Below are positions 35,532-45,535 of a DNA stretch of 64,000 nucleotides, one piece after another. Each line of letters starts with the position of its first letter. Position 1 is the first letter of the stretch. A program made the position numbers and the translations under genes. The stretch is taken from the NCBI GenBank assembly GCA_027486675.1, contig JAIXOQ010000004.1:124001-188000 (forward strand), read 5' to 3'. The notes under the pieces were generated by a model, which was given only the letters and a program-made list of their open reading frames with translations, did not search any database and was not told where the DNA came from. The stretch comes from Pseudomonadota bacterium. Its GTDB lineage: Bacteria > Bdellovibrionota > UBA1018 > CAIMNF01.

Positions 35532-37094
35532 CTAGAACCCAGAATACTCTTGGTATTCCCCGAACACAGAACGCATCGCATCTGCAATTTCACCGAGCGT
35601 ACACTCAGAGGAAACAGCGTGAACCACAGCATCCATGAGGTTTCCGCCGCCTTTAGCGCAGTCCGTCAAACGCAAGAGTGCTGCAGCGGACTCTGTTTGA
35701 TTCCTTCTGGCCCGAAACGCTCGAATGCGCTCACAGGCAGCTTGGCCCACCGCTTCGGATACGCCAAAGTGTTCAACTTTCTGGGAATCTTTTTCTTGGA
35801 AACAATTCACACCCACTACCTTTAAAGTCCCGTGGTCTAAAGCAACTTGGTCCTGATAAGCAGAATTGAGGATCTCATTTTGGATATAGCCGGATTCGAT
35901 ACTGGCGACAGTACCTCCACGCTTTTCGATCTCCTCAAGGTAGGACCAGACTTGCTTTTCAATTTCGTCTGTCAGCGCTTCCACAAAATAGCTGCCGGCC
36001 AAAGGATCCACCGTCTGAGTCACATTCGTCTCATAGGCGATCACTTGCTGCGTCCTTAGCGCAATTCTTGCTGCACGTTCGGTGGGTAGCGAAAGCGCCT
36101 CATCTAACCCATTCGTATGCAGGGACTGCGTGCCACCTAATACGGAAGAAAGCGCCTGAATCGCCACACGCACAACGTTGTTGTCCGGCTGCTGGGCCGT
36201 AAGTGTTGAGCCCGCCGTCTGTGAATGGAAACGGACCATCATGGATCTTGGGTCCTTCGCATGAAAACGTTCTTTCATCAATTTGGCCCAGATCCTTCGG
36301 GCTGCGCGAAACTTTGCGATCTCCTCAAAAAAGTCGCTGTGCACATTGAAGAAAAACGACAACTGACCAGCAAAATCATCAACAGCAAGACCGGCTTTTA
36401 GCGCTGACTCAACATAAGCAATGCCATCTGCAAAAGTGAAAGCAAGTTCCTGAACGGCGTTCGATCCTGCTTCCCGGATGTGGTACCCAGAGATACTGAT
36501 CGGATTCCACTTGGGCGTGTTTTTTGCGCACCAAGCGAACATATCGGTAGTTAACCTCAGGGCGCCTCTGGGCGGATAGATATAGTTTCCGCGAGCAATG
36601 TACTCTTTCAGAATATCATTCTGCACAGTCCCACGAAGATCCTGGGTTGCGCACCCCTGTTCCTTGGCGATCGCAACATAGAAACCCAGCAAAGTAGAGG
36701 CCGTGGCGTTGATTGTCATCGAAGTCGAGACATCGGAAAGCTTGATACCCTGAAAGAGGGTGCGCATTTCGTCCAACGTTGAAATTGAAACCCCAACCTT
36801 ACCTACCTCACCCATGGAGCGTGGATGATCAGGATCGTAGCCCAGTTGAGTCGGTAGATCGAAAGCAACCGATAGACCGGTCGTGCCTTGCGACAAAAGG
36901 TAGTGATAGCGTTTATTGCTCTCTTCCGCGGATGCAAAACCCGCGTACTGACGCATCGTCCAAAGCCGCCCGCGATACATAGTTTTCTGCACACCACGAG
37001 TGAATGGATATTCGCCTGGAGACTCTGGACCGTATTTCTCCTGAACAGTAATCCCGGAACGAGTCACAAAATTTTCGATCTTTTTATCAGCCAA
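35532..37094 (-). CDS. Methylmalonyl-CoA mutase, large (catalytic) subunit without cobalamin domain
   Basis: 520 residues: the TIM-barrel substrate-binding domain of the family ([48 protein letters not shown]). Y50 and R168 match the Tyr89/Arg207 pair of the Propionibacterium enzyme at constant offset; isobutyryl-CoA mutases have Phe and Gln there, so succinyl/methylmalonyl-CoA is the likely substrate. The C-terminal B12-binding domain (DxHxxG) is absent and must be supplied by another gene outside the window. It overlaps the biotin-carrier gene by 8 bp. Confidence 0.92.
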   Translation of the reverse strand: MADKKIENFVTRSGITVQEKYGPESPGEYPFTRGVQKTMYRGRLWTMRQYAGFASAEESNKRYHYLLSQGTTGLSVAFDLPTQLGYDPDHPRSMGEVGKVGVSISTLDEMRTLFQGIKLSDVSTSMTINATASTLLGFYVAIAKEQGCATQDLRGTVQNDILKEYIARGNYIYPPRGALRLTTDMFAWCAKNTPKWNPISISGYHIREAGSNAVQELAFTFADGIAYVESALKAGLAVDDFAGQLSFFFNVHSDFFEEIAKFRAARRIWAKLMKERFHAKDPRSMMVRFHSQTAGSTLTAQQPDNNVVRVAIQALSSVLGGTQSLHTNGLDEALSLPTERAARIALRTQQVIAYETNVTQTVDPLAGSYFVEALTDEIEKQVWSYLEEIEKRGGTVASIESGYIQNEILNSAYQDQVALDHGTLKVVGVNCFQEKDSQKVEHFGVSEAVGQAACERIRAFRARRNQTESAAALLRLTDCAKGGGNLMDAVVHAVSSECTLGEIADAMRSVFGEYQEYSGF

Positions 37095-37608
37095 AGTAGA
37101 TCAGCTCCGCACCCGCTTCAATAGTTGCACCTGTTTCCACAAGCACTTTGCGCACGACCGCGTCTTCCTGCGCCTTCATCTCATTCTCCATCTTCATCGC
37201 TTCCATCACGAGCAAAGCCTGCCCCTTAACCACCGAATCCCCTGCTTTCACAAGGACCTTTAAGATCTTTCCAGGCATTTGGGACTTAAGCTTCCCACCC
37301 TTTTTCACCCGTGCACCGGCAGTGATTGTGTCTTCACCGTCCTTTTGAAATCGCACTTGGGAAACATGCACGCTACTGTTTCGGCCGATCAAACTGTATC
37401 GAGGCAACCCGGCGTCCTGATTTTCTTTCCGCCAATCGTACCCCACCACGCGGTCACCAAAATCGAGGGTTATCCCTTGTTGATCCCTGACGTACTTCAA
37501 GGATACCTCTTTACCTTGGACTCTGAGCCTCAATTCGCCCGAGCCAGCTTGAGGCAAAGATAGAAACTCAATTTCAATCCCTTGCACCTTACCGCGCATC
37601 AAAGTCAT
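37087..37608 (-). CDS. Biotin carboxyl carrier subunit of acyl-CoA carboxylase
   Basis: 173 residues. The N-terminal ~100 residues form a linker/adaptor domain, and the C-terminal biotinyl domain carries [10 protein letters not shown] with biotin lysine K139. The ATG has a strong AGGAGG site and overlaps the biotin carboxylase stop (ATGA). It is separate from the biotin carboxylase, whereas many propionyl-CoA carboxylase alpha chains fuse the two. Confidence 0.93.
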   Translation of the reverse strand: MTLMRGKVQGIEIEFLSLPQAGSGELRLRVQGKEVSLKYVRDQQGITLDFGDRVVGYDWRKENQDAGLPRYSLIGRNSSVHVSQVRFQKDGEDTITAGARVKKGGKLKSQMPGKILKVLVKAGDSVVKGQALLVMEAMKMENEMKAQEDAVVRKVLVETGATIEAGAELIYFG

Positions 37609-39077
37609 GACAGCACCTCCTGAGCAGGGAGCTGCTGAAGAATTGAAAGGGCAATCGCACTACTCAGATCGATTGCTGAGCTAGCGTCCGCTGTGAGTTC
37701 AGGGTTCTTTGGAATCAGATCCGTCGTCGTGCTACCGGTGATCGCATCTTTATTTCGCACCAACCTTCGCAAGAACGTGAGGTTCGTTTTTAGGCTGCCA
37801 ATCTCAGTGCCATCTCTCTTTTTTGGCGCCTCAATCGATAACTCATCGAGAGCCACCCGCATGCGACCTACAGCTTCAGTCCGGGTATTTCCCCAGACAG
37901 AAAGTTTTGCGATCATCGGATCATAAAATCTTGTGACTTCACCCTCGGTGGCAAATGAGCTATCCCACCGAAGAAACGGCCCATTGGGTTGTCGGATGAC
38001 GCCGATTTTTCCAGGCGCTGGCAGGAAGTTCTGTGGATCTTCTGCATAAATTCGAACCTCAATTGAGCTTCCACGAACAGTGATGGCGTCCTGCTTCGGC
38101 AACTGCAGAGTGCCCTCGGCTAAAAGAAGTTGCCACTCCACTAGGTCAACACCCGTGACCCATTCACTCACAGGATGCTCCACTTGAAGGCGAGTATTCA
38201 TCTCTAAGAAATAGAACTCACCCTTTCCATCGACGATGAACTCAAATGTTCCGGCACCAGCATAACGGATTTCTTGAGCCACACGGACTGCGGCATCCTG
38301 CATTTTCTTCCTGGTGCCACCAAAGTTTTCTAAGATCGGTGCGGGAGACTCTTCCCAGACTTTTTGGTGGCGACGTTGAATTGAACATTCACGCTCACCT
38401 AAATGCACCGCACCTCCGCGCCCATCGCCGAAGACCTGGATCTCGACGTGATGAGGTTCGACAATATACTTCTCTACGTAAAGCGAACCGTCCCCGAATG
38501 CGGCTTGTGATTCCCGAGCTGCCGCCTCAAAAGAGGAAGCAAGTTCTGCAGCGCTATCTACACGGCGCATGCCCTTGCCACCGCCGCCAGCAGCAGCTTT
38601 CAGCAGCACTGGGTAACCGACATCGCGCGCAAAGGCGAGTGCTGCTTCTGCATTCGGCACCGCACCAGGGCTTCCGGGCACGCGCGGCATCTTGAGTCGA
38701 TCTACCGTTCTGCGTGCTTCAATTTTATCCCCCATCACGCGCATGGAGTCAGCACTTGGGCCGACAAATACCATGCCGGCCTTTTCTACTGCCTCAACAA
38801 AGTGGGGCCGCTCACTTAAGAACCCGTAACCTGGGTGTATGTATCGCGCTCCAGTCTGTTTCGCTGCAGCTATGATCTTCTCGACAACAAGGTAGCTATC
38901 TTTGGGCTCTATTCCACCGATTGCGATTGTATGATCCGCGTACTTAGCGTGTTCAGAAAATCGATCCGCATCGGATACGACAGCGACCACTGGGAACCCT
39001 AAACGACGCGCAGTGCGCGCGATTCGAATGGCAATCTCGCCCCTATTTGCGATCAAAACTGGCTCACGGTTTTTCAT
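37605..39077 (-). CDS. Biotin carboxylase subunit of acyl-CoA (propionyl-CoA) carboxylase
   Basis: 490 residues with the BC N-domain ([21 protein letters not shown]), the ATP-grasp glycine loop ([13 protein letters not shown]), [14 protein letters not shown] and a C-terminal domain. It uses ATP and bicarbonate to carboxylate biotin on the adjacent carrier. Its position between the carboxyltransferase and carrier genes, with 4-bp overlaps on both sides and the mutase downstream, points to propionyl-CoA rather than acetyl-CoA carboxylation. Confidence 0.93.
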   Translation of the reverse strand: MKNREPVLIANRGEIAIRIARTARRLGFPVVAVVSDADRFSEHAKYADHTIAIGGIEPKDSYLVVEKIIAAAKQTGARYIHPGYGFLSERPHFVEAVEKAGMVFVGPSADSMRVMGDKIEARRTVDRLKMPRVPGSPGAVPNAEAALAFARDVGYPVLLKAAAGGGGKGMRRVDSAAELASSFEAAARESQAAFGDGSLYVEKYIVEPHHVEIQVFGDGRGGAVHLGERECSIQRRHQKVWEESPAPILENFGGTRKKMQDAAVRVAQEIRYAGAGTFEFIVDGKGEFYFLEMNTRLQVEHPVSEWVTGVDLVEWQLLLAEGTLQLPKQDAITVRGSSIEVRIYAEDPQNFLPAPGKIGVIRQPNGPFLRWDSSFATEGEVTRFYDPMIAKLSVWGNTRTEAVGRMRVALDELSIEAPKKRDGTEIGSLKTNLTFLRRLVRNKDAITGSTTTDLIPKNPELTADASSAIDLSSAIALSILQQLPAQEVLS

Positions 39078-40681
39078 AGTGGAATATTCCCGTGCTTACG
39101 GCTTGGGCGGACTTCCAACTTATTTGCAAGCAACTCAAGACCACGGATCAAACGCAGCCGCGTCCACTCCGGGCGGAGCACTTCATCGATGTAACCCAGT
39201 TCAGCCGCTTTGTATGGATTCGCAAATTTGTTTTTGTATTCTTCAACCAGCCGAGCACGCACCTCAGCGGTATTTCCTTTCGCTTCGCTATCGGCGATCT
39301 CTTTACGGAATAGGATATTGATCGCGCCCTCTGGACCCATGACCGCGATCTCTGCATTTGGATAAGCGAAGTTGAGGTCAGCTCGGATGTGTTTAGAAGC
39401 CATCACATCATAAGCGCCGCCATAAGCCTTACGAGTGATCAAAGTCAGCTTAGGTACAGTGGCCTCGGAAAACGCATAGAGCAACTTCGCGCCGTGCCGA
39501 ATAATGCCGCCAAACTCTTGTGCGGTGCCAGGAAGAAACCCGGGCACATCTACTAGGGTGATGAGTGGAATGTTGAAGGAATCGCAAAAGCGAACAAACC
39601 TTGCCCCTTTTACAGAAGCATTGATGTCCAAACATCCAGCTAAGTGCGCTGGCTGGTTTGCGACAATCCCGACCGATCGGCCGCCTAGACGGGCAAATCC
39701 AACAACCAAGTTTGCGGCATAACCGCTTTGTGTTTCTAAGAACTCCCCATCATCGACGACATCTTCAATGATCTGCCGAACATCATAAGGCTTGTTGCTT
39801 TGCTCAGGGAGGATGCCCGCAATCTTGGTGCACAAGCGATCGATCGGATCTGATTTCTTCAGTGCTGGAGGAGCGACCCGATTGCTTGACGGAATGTAAC
39901 CTAAAAGTTTTTTCACACCATCCAAACATGCCGCCTCACTTGGGTAGACCAGATGCGCAACACCCGATTTTTCTGCGTGCGTTTCTGCGCCGCCTAAGTC
40001 TTCTTTGGTCACCTCTTCGTGCGTCACAGTTTTGATCACGTCAGGACCCGTGACAAACATGAAGGATGTTCCATCCACCATGCAGACGAAGTCAGTGATC
40101 GCTGGACTGTAAACCGCCCCACCAGCGCATGGACCAAGAATCACGCTAATTTGCGGCACGACACCGCTGGCTTGAGTGTTTCGCCAGAAGATCTCTGCAT
40201 ATCCGCCTAAGCTCTCTACGCCCTCTTGAATGCGCGCGCCGCCGGAATCATTGAGCCCGATCACAGGCGCCCCCATCTTAAGCGCGAGATCCATGAGCTT
40301 ACATATTTTTTGCGCATGCGCCCCAGAGAGCGATCCACCAAAGACCGTAAAATCCTGCGAAAAAACGCAAACCTGGCGGCCATCAATCGTGCCGTACCCA
40401 GTCACCACACCATCGCCGTAAACCTTCTGCTGCTCCATGCCAAAGTCTGTACAGCGGTGAGTTACAAACTGATCCAGCTCAACAAAGGATCCTGGATCCA
40501 GCAGTTGATGCACACGTTCGCGGGCGTTCCATTTTCCTTGCTCCCGCTGCTTCGCAAGGCGCGGATGCCCTCCTGCAAGCAATGCTTGGGACTCACGTCG
40601 TTCAAGTTCACCAAAGGCCTTGGAATTCATGGCCTTACGATAGCCGCCGGGGCCTAGAGTTTCAGCCAAAAACTTGACCAT
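39074..40681 (-). CDS. pccB: Propionyl-CoA carboxylase carboxyltransferase (beta) subunit
   Basis: Crotonase-fold carboxyltransferase with typical motifs: [78 protein letters not shown] and [15 protein letters not shown]. The start is uncertain: ATG 40681 (535 residues) or ATG 40630 (518 residues). The latter fits family alignments and would leave 99 bp for divergent promoters; a TTG at 40696 is less likely. First gene of the propionate operon. Confidence 0.92.
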   Translation of the reverse strand: MVKFLAETLGPGGYRKAMNSKAFGELERRESQALLAGGHPRLAKQREQGKWNARERVHQLLDPGSFVELDQFVTHRCTDFGMEQQKVYGDGVVTGYGTIDGRQVCVFSQDFTVFGGSLSGAHAQKICKLMDLALKMGAPVIGLNDSGGARIQEGVESLGGYAEIFWRNTQASGVVPQISVILGPCAGGAVYSPAITDFVCMVDGTSFMFVTGPDVIKTVTHEEVTKEDLGGAETHAEKSGVAHLVYPSEAACLDGVKKLLGYIPSSNRVAPPALKKSDPIDRLCTKIAGILPEQSNKPYDVRQIIEDVVDDGEFLETQSGYAANLVVGFARLGGRSVGIVANQPAHLAGCLDINASVKGARFVRFCDSFNIPLITLVDVPGFLPGTAQEFGGIIRHGAKLLYAFSEATVPKLTLITRKAYGGAYDVMASKHIRADLNFAYPNAEIAVMGPEGAINILFRKEIADSEAKGNTAEVRARLVEEYKNKFANPYKAAELGYIDEVLRPEWTRLRLIRGLELLANKLEVRPSRKHGNIPL

Positions 40682-40729
40682 CACCCCTATGTTCAATAGC
40701 GGTGATTGAGGGCCTAAACTAATAGAGCC

Positions 40730-41362
40730 ATGAGTTTGAGACGGATCCTGATGCTTTTTGCCTGCGCTTTCACCCCTGCGGTCACACAGGCGGCTTACAT
40801 CGACGTGGGCACGAGCCTTGGGAGTATTTCTTCACCCTCTGGTTTCTTTAACTCACTCGGTTCGAGCTCATCCAACACGGGATTCGTCGGTAGCCTCGGC
40901 GGCTACTTCGGCCTCAACTCACTCAGCTCTGTTGTTCGATTCCAACTTGGAGTCCAGAACAAGCTCAGCATTGCTTCACTTGAGGCGACCTCCGAACAAC
41001 TGGCATCACTGACTCACCACCTCGCTCTTCGCATCGAGCTTGCTCGGTTTTATGTAGGAGCAGGTTATGCACCGATTGCATGGCGAAGCGAGAATGGCCG
41101 TGGGCTTGCCTCACTGACGCGCGCCCAAGGGGCAAGTGCGCAGTTTTTTGAGGGGGGCATCATTTGGAATATGGTGCCGGAATTTCAAATTTGCGCACAC
41201 TTTGGGGCGGAGACATTGAACCCTGGCAGCGGTGGCACAAGCGCAACAGTCACGGAATACGGCCTTAGGTTTCGGTTTACCTTAAATCCAAGTGAAGTCA
41301 CCAAATCTGGATCAAAAAGCTGGGATGGATTCCGCTACCCCTTTGGAATTATGCGGGATTAA
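40730..41362 (+). CDS. Putative outer-membrane beta-barrel protein
   Basis: 210 residues, signal peptide ending TQA, mature start AYIDVG. Alternating hydrophobic strands rich in Gly/Ser/aromatic residues ([51 protein letters not shown]) suggest an eight-stranded barrel. No specific family is recognised. Divergent from the propionyl-CoA carboxylase operon. Confidence 0.65.
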   Translation: MSLRRILMLFACAFTPAVTQAAYIDVGTSLGSISSPSGFFNSLGSSSSNTGFVGSLGGYFGLNSLSSVVRFQLGVQNKLSIASLEATSEQLASLTHHLALRIELARFYVGAGYAPIAWRSENGRGLASLTRAQGASAQFFEGGIIWNMVPEFQICAHFGAETLNPGSGGTSATVTEYGLRFRFTLNPSEVTKSGSKSWDGFRYPFGIMRD

Positions 41363-41372
41363 AATCCTGCTT

Positions 41373-42302
41373 ATGGAAGACCAGAATCCCCGATACGGCA
41401 ACAACCGATCCTTTAAAAGCTTAGCGCCCATTCAGTGGCTCAAATCCTCACCTTTTGTTCTCATGCATATCGCGGCGATCGGCATTTTTTTTGTCGAATT
41501 CAAGTGGCAGTACGTGGTGCTTTCACTTTGCGTCTACGGCGCTCTGATGTTTGGCATCACTGCTGGCTTCCATCGGTACTTCAGTCATCGCACCTATAAA
41601 ACCTCCCGTTGGTTTCAATTTGTGCTTGCTTGGCTAGGAAGCATGTCCACACAGAAGGGTGTGCTCTGGTGGGCTGCTAATCACCGCCATCACCACAAAG
41701 TCAGCGATATGCCAGCTGATATTCACTCACCTATTCAGGACGGATTTTTCTGGTCGCACATGGGCTGGATTATGGGCAAAGAGGCAGAACCTGTTCGAGT
41801 GGAACTGATCAAGGATCTCTGGAAGTTTCCAGAACTCCGCTGGTTGAACCGTTGGTACTTGCTGCCTCCGATTCTATTTGCGGTCTCTTTGGTTCTTTTA
41901 GGGGGATGGGGCGCATTCTTCTGGGGTTTCGTTTTTACTACCGTGCTGCTTTGGCACGGAACATTCACGATCAACTCTTTGTCCCATGTCTTTGGATCAC
42001 GCCGCTATAAAACTGGGGACACCAGCAGAAACAACTTCCTGCTCGCGGTGATTACTCTGGGAGAAGGCTGGCACAACAACCACCATTGCTATCAAGCGTC
42101 TGCGAACCAGGGCTTCTTCTGGTGGGAAATTGATGTCAGCTTTTACACCCTGAAGGTGATGAGCTGGTTTGGTGTTGTGAAGGAACTCAAGAAGGCACCC
42201 GTGAAAGCTCTTGAAAAGAAACGGCTCAATGGGGATTCGGTTCAGGATGCAATCGACTCGCTCACAGCTACTTCCGCCGACTCCGTCACAAAAACGGCTT
42301 GA
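41373..42302 (+). CDS. Membrane acyl-CoA/acyl-lipid desaturase (delta-9 type)
   Basis: 309 residues from ATG 41373, 10 bp after the previous gene; an in-frame extension to 41292 lies inside that gene. The three histidine boxes of di-iron desaturases are present: HRYFSH, HRHHH and HNNHH. Four hydrophobic helices flank them. It introduces a double bond into saturated acyl chains, adjusting membrane fluidity, and needs an electron donor not seen here. Confidence 0.92.
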   Translation: MEDQNPRYGNNRSFKSLAPIQWLKSSPFVLMHIAAIGIFFVEFKWQYVVLSLCVYGALMFGITAGFHRYFSHRTYKTSRWFQFVLAWLGSMSTQKGVLWWAANHRHHHKVSDMPADIHSPIQDGFFWSHMGWIMGKEAEPVRVELIKDLWKFPELRWLNRWYLLPPILFAVSLVLLGGWGAFFWGFVFTTVLLWHGTFTINSLSHVFGSRRYKTGDTSRNNFLLAVITLGEGWHNNHHCYQASANQGFFWWEIDVSFYTLKVMSWFGVVKELKKAPVKALEKKRLNGDSVQDAIDSLTATSADSVTKTA

Positions 42303-42382
42303 GTTGATTCTCAGTTTTTCTCATTTATCACCAGGACCACTTGAACGACTTTTAAATCCGACCGTGGTAGTTTTCTACAATC

Positions 42383-43276
42383 ATGTTCGGTTGCGTGCGA
42401 TCCGCTCTCATCGTTTTTGTAACACTGCAGTGTTCGGCTGCATCTTCGCTGCCTTTAACCGATAAGGCGTGGAATAAGCTCGTCTGCCGAGGGGCTGTTG
42501 TAGGCCAACTCCCACGCACGATCAATGATGCTTCCGAAATCAGTAATTCCGGGCCTCCCATTTCCTTCATCGCGATCGATCTGGACGACACCTTGATTCC
42601 CGAGGAACGGAGCAAAAAAGTTGCTCTGAAATTCATCAATCGGCTCTGGCAAGAAATTCGCTTTGAATACGATAGCCGATTTCCGAGGTCTCCGTTGTCA
42701 TCGCGGATCGTGGCGCTGCAGACCATCTCGACAATCGTGAGCGCCATCCGGGGCGCGCACAAAACCCTCACGATCGAACAGCAACTCATCGAATCCGTAA
42801 CTAAGAGTTTCAAGATTTCCCCGCAAGAAGCGCAAACGCTTGTATCGGCAGTTGTTGATCGTGCGTATGACGTTCTCCGTCCCTCATTCGGACGGATCGA
42901 TGGAGCTCCAGAATTGATCGCCTGGCTGAAGGCGAAGGGATTCCCGCTCATTCTTGCTACGACCCCACGTTGGCCGCTTCCACGAATTCATGAACGGGCG
43001 CTGATCGGCGATATCCAACCTTCAGACTTTATCGGCATTACAGACTGGGCGAGTTACCGGGCCGCAAAGCCACATGCGCCTTATTACCAACAGATGTTCG
43101 AACGGCATGATTTAAATCCCCTTCTCGGGCTGATGGTTGGAAATGACATCGACAAGGATTGCATACCCCCTTTGAAAGAAGGAATGTCCGGTTTCTGGTT
43201 TGTCGAATGCGCCTCATTTGGTCGAATTACAGCCGCGCACTCCAAATCAACCTGGCTTCTGGATGGGAAACCATGA
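42383..43276 (+). CDS. Exported HAD-family phosphatase-like protein
   Basis: 297 residues. The hydrophobic N-terminus (CVRSALIVFVTLQCSAASS) suggests a signal peptide or lipid anchor. HAD motifs are motif I IAIDLDDTLI (nucleophile D66, acid D68), motif II LATTPRW, motif III lysine in AAKPHAPYY, and motif IV VGNDIDKDC. It may belong to the DUF2608-like exported HAD group. The substrate is unknown. Confidence 0.78.
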   Translation: MFGCVRSALIVFVTLQCSAASSLPLTDKAWNKLVCRGAVVGQLPRTINDASEISNSGPPISFIAIDLDDTLIPEERSKKVALKFINRLWQEIRFEYDSRFPRSPLSSRIVALQTISTIVSAIRGAHKTLTIEQQLIESVTKSFKISPQEAQTLVSAVVDRAYDVLRPSFGRIDGAPELIAWLKAKGFPLILATTPRWPLPRIHERALIGDIQPSDFIGITDWASYRAAKPHAPYYQQMFERHDLNPLLGLMVGNDIDKDCIPPLKEGMSGFWFVECASFGRITAAHSKSTWLLDGKP

Positions 43277-43310
43277 ACACGCAAAAATGGTCGCCGATCG
43301 ACTCGGGGCG

Positions 43311-44900
43311 CTAAGCGACTTCCCCGCGCGCTAATTTTCGCTTATCCATTCCATATTTTTCGACTTTCATAATGAGTCCAGCACGGCTAATGCCCAGTTC
43401 CTTTGCAAGCTTGCTTTTGTTCCACTTGGTGCGCTTGAGACCTTCTTTAATCATGGCGCGCTCCAGCTCCTCAACCGCATCCTTCAAGCGACCGGCAAGA
43501 TTAAAGCCACCCATGGACTTTGCACTCGCCCCACCGCCCGGGGAGGATTCGCGAATCCTTGCGGACAAGAGATCAGGCCCAATTCGGGTTTCGGCGCCGG
43601 AAAGAACTATGAGGCGCTCGATCTCATTCTGAAGCTCCCTCACATTTCCTGGCCATTGGTAGTCGTAGATTTTTTCCATTGCCCGCGCATTGAGTTGCTT
43701 CAATTCAAGATTCTTTTCTTTGCAGGCCGTGATTAAAAAATGATCGACCAGGACCGGCAAGTCTTCTTTGCGTTCACGCAAAGCCGGAACATGAACGTTG
43801 ATGACATTAATTCGATAATAAAGATCTTCGCGGAAAGTACCTTCTTCAATCATCGACTTCAGATCACGATTGGTCGCGGCCACGACCCGGACATTCACCT
43901 TTCGCTCTTCGGTTCCACCCACCGGAGTCAAGGTGCCTTGTTGCAGAACACGAAGCAGTTTCACTTGCATCGAAAGCGACATATCGCCGATTTCATCTAA
44001 GAACAAAGTCCCGTTGTGGGCCGCTTCGAAGAGACCTTTTTTATCTTTGATTGCGCCGGTGAAAGAACCCTTCACATGACCAAAGAGTTCACTATCCAAA
44101 AGGTTCTCATTGAAGGCAGAGCAGTTCACGGTAATGAAGCTCGCAGTCTTCCTAGGTGAGTTGTAATGCACGGAACGCGCGATCAGCTCTTTCCCTGTAC
44201 CATTTTCACCTTGAACAAGAACTGTAGCTTCGGTGCTGGCAACCTTATCTAGGATCGAATAAAGCTCCTGCATGGGCTTTGATTTTCCGATCATCTGATC
44301 GTAGCGGTAACGATTGCCAAGCTCACTATTGAGAAGTTTGATTCTGTCTTCACGCTTCGAAATTTCAGTGTGGAACGCCACGATTTCTTGGGAGACCAGG
44401 TCTACAAGTTCAAGGAAGTATTTCTGCTCAGAATCTGAAAGGACCTTCATGCGTTCTGCAGCACTCTCAAATAATTCGCGATCTAAGCCCAAAGAAGCCA
44501 CCTTGACCCCGGCTTCCTGGAGGGCTTTAGGCCCAATCGACTGGTCTAAGTAACAGTAGGCGGCGACCCAACCCAAAGTTTCGTTGTCCTCCTGGATACG
44601 CACAAAAGCCACGCGCTCAAACCCCATTGGGCCCCGTGTGATCGTCTGAGAAATAGACACCTCACGAAGTTTTTCAGATTCCTCTCGAAAGAACCGTAAG
44701 ACGGCCTCACGGCTGGCTTCTTTCGGAAGCAAATTTGCGCAAAGGGGATTCTTAAATTCGCGCTGGCGATCGGCTGGATCGTAATTCCTGACTACCCCTC
44801 GCTCATCCAAAAAGAAGATTTCGCTGTGAAACCATTGACCAATAATGGCTTGTAGCTTTCGGATGACGTGTATATGCCTTAGCGCTTCCCAATTGATCAT
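43311..44900 (-). CDS. Sigma-54-dependent transcriptional activator, Fis-type
   Basis: 529 residues from ATG 44900 (GGAGA nine bases upstream; a longer frame to 44960 lacks one). The N-terminal sensor region (~1-200) has GAF-like character and no receiver aspartate. The AAA+ domain has Walker A GENGTGKE (~231-238), the sigma-54 contact loop as GSFTGA (canonical GAFTGA) and LFLDEIGDMS. The C-terminal Fis helix-turn-helix is WNKSKLAKELGISRAGLIMKVEKYG. It activates sigma-54 promoters in response to an unknown signal; targets are not evident here. Confidence 0.93.
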   Translation of the reverse strand: MINWEALRHIHVIRKLQAIIGQWFHSEIFFLDERGVVRNYDPADRQREFKNPLCANLLPKEASREAVLRFFREESEKLREVSISQTITRGPMGFERVAFVRIQEDNETLGWVAAYCYLDQSIGPKALQEAGVKVASLGLDRELFESAAERMKVLSDSEQKYFLELVDLVSQEIVAFHTEISKREDRIKLLNSELGNRYRYDQMIGKSKPMQELYSILDKVASTEATVLVQGENGTGKELIARSVHYNSPRKTASFITVNCSAFNENLLDSELFGHVKGSFTGAIKDKKGLFEAAHNGTLFLDEIGDMSLSMQVKLLRVLQQGTLTPVGGTEERKVNVRVVAATNRDLKSMIEEGTFREDLYYRINVINVHVPALRERKEDLPVLVDHFLITACKEKNLELKQLNARAMEKIYDYQWPGNVRELQNEIERLIVLSGAETRIGPDLLSARIRESSPGGGASAKSMGGFNLAGRLKDAVEELERAMIKEGLKRTKWNKSKLAKELGISRAGLIMKVEKYGMDKRKLARGEVA

Positions 44901-44920
44901 GCGTCGTTTCTCCAAAGTTC

Positions 44921-44934
44921 GTATCGGTCGATAC
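44921..44934. promoter_or_regulatory. Inverted repeat upstream of sigma-54 activator
   Basis: GTATCGGTCGATAC is a 6-bp inverted repeat with a 2-bp centre, starting 20 bp before the chosen start codon of the activator gene. It is a candidate operator, for example for autoregulation; no regulator family is assigned. Confidence 0.4.
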
Positions 44935-44969
44935 TGCACAAACTTTAGACAATCCAGCATGCTAGGAGA

Positions 44970-45515
44970 CTACTTCTTAGACACTCGCTCGGTAAAGATT
45001 TGAATAAATTTCGGCGCGCTCCAAGGCTGGGGACCCACCCACTTTGCCGCAAGTTGACCCTCTGTGTCATAGAGGTAGGTTTCGGGGTACTGATAGGTCC
45101 CTAGGGCTTCAGGTAGGCGCAGCTTTGTGTCAAGGACATCGATCCAGTTTTTAGGCCTTTTCAGCGGCTCGAGCATCTTATCCGCGTCGCTCCACCCTTG
45201 ATCCAGGGATACCGCTAGCACCAGGACCTGAGGGACTTGGTCAGCGAAACTCACGAGTGCGGGCAGTTCCTCCTCACATGGAGCGCACCAGGAAGCCCAA
45301 AAGTGGACTAAAACCCATCGTCCATTGAGTCGTCCTGGATCAAAAATCTCGCCGCTCGGCTGTTTGACGGGCGTCAACATCAGCGTCGACTCGATGCCGG
45401 TATGATTCTCTGGCCGCCACCGCTTGCTCCACAAAAGAGCGGCGAAGACGATAACGACCACCGTTAGGATAGTGACGACAAAAAGTTTGATCCATCTCTT
45501 CCACTGCATTTTCAT
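44970..45515 (-). CDS. TlpA/ResA-like membrane-anchored thioredoxin
   Basis: 181 residues from ATG 45515 (AAGG four bases upstream). An N-terminal membrane helix (LFVVTILTVVVIVFAALLW) tethers a thioredoxin-fold domain with the redox motif WCAPC in VHFWASWCAPCEEELPAL. It is predicted to reduce disulfides on the periplasmic side, as in cytochrome c maturation or envelope redox repair; the partner is unknown. Its start lies 20 bp from the divergent HNH gene. Confidence 0.88.
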   Translation of the reverse strand: MKMQWKRWIKLFVVTILTVVVIVFAALLWSKRWRPENHTGIESTLMLTPVKQPSGEIFDPGRLNGRWVLVHFWASWCAPCEEELPALVSFADQVPQVLVLAVSLDQGWSDADKMLEPLKRPKNWIDVLDTKLRLPEALGTYQYPETYLYDTEGQLAAKWVGPQPWSAPKFIQIFTERVSKK

Positions 45516-45522
45516 CAAGCCT

Positions 45523-45528
45523 TATACT
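45523..45528 (+). promoter_or_regulatory. Candidate -10 element for a leaderless HNH transcript
   Basis: TATACT ends 7 nt before the ATG at 45536, which has no ribosome-binding site. That spacing places the transcription start at or next to the A of the ATG. The would-be -35 (TCCACT at 45500) is poor. Confidence 0.35.
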
Positions 45529-45535
45529 CTTACAG

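Noticed and set aside
35361-35825. 154-codon plus-strand frame spanning the mutase/YkvA gap
   Set aside because: It crosses two convincing minus-strand genes and the inverted repeat; no protein-like character.
38246-38695. 149-codon plus-strand frame inside biotin carboxylase
   Set aside because: Antisense to a well-conserved gene; composition typical of a shadow frame (Arg/His-rich).
40226-40657. 143-codon plus-strand frame inside pccB
   Set aside because: Antisense to conserved carboxyltransferase motifs; no start signal.
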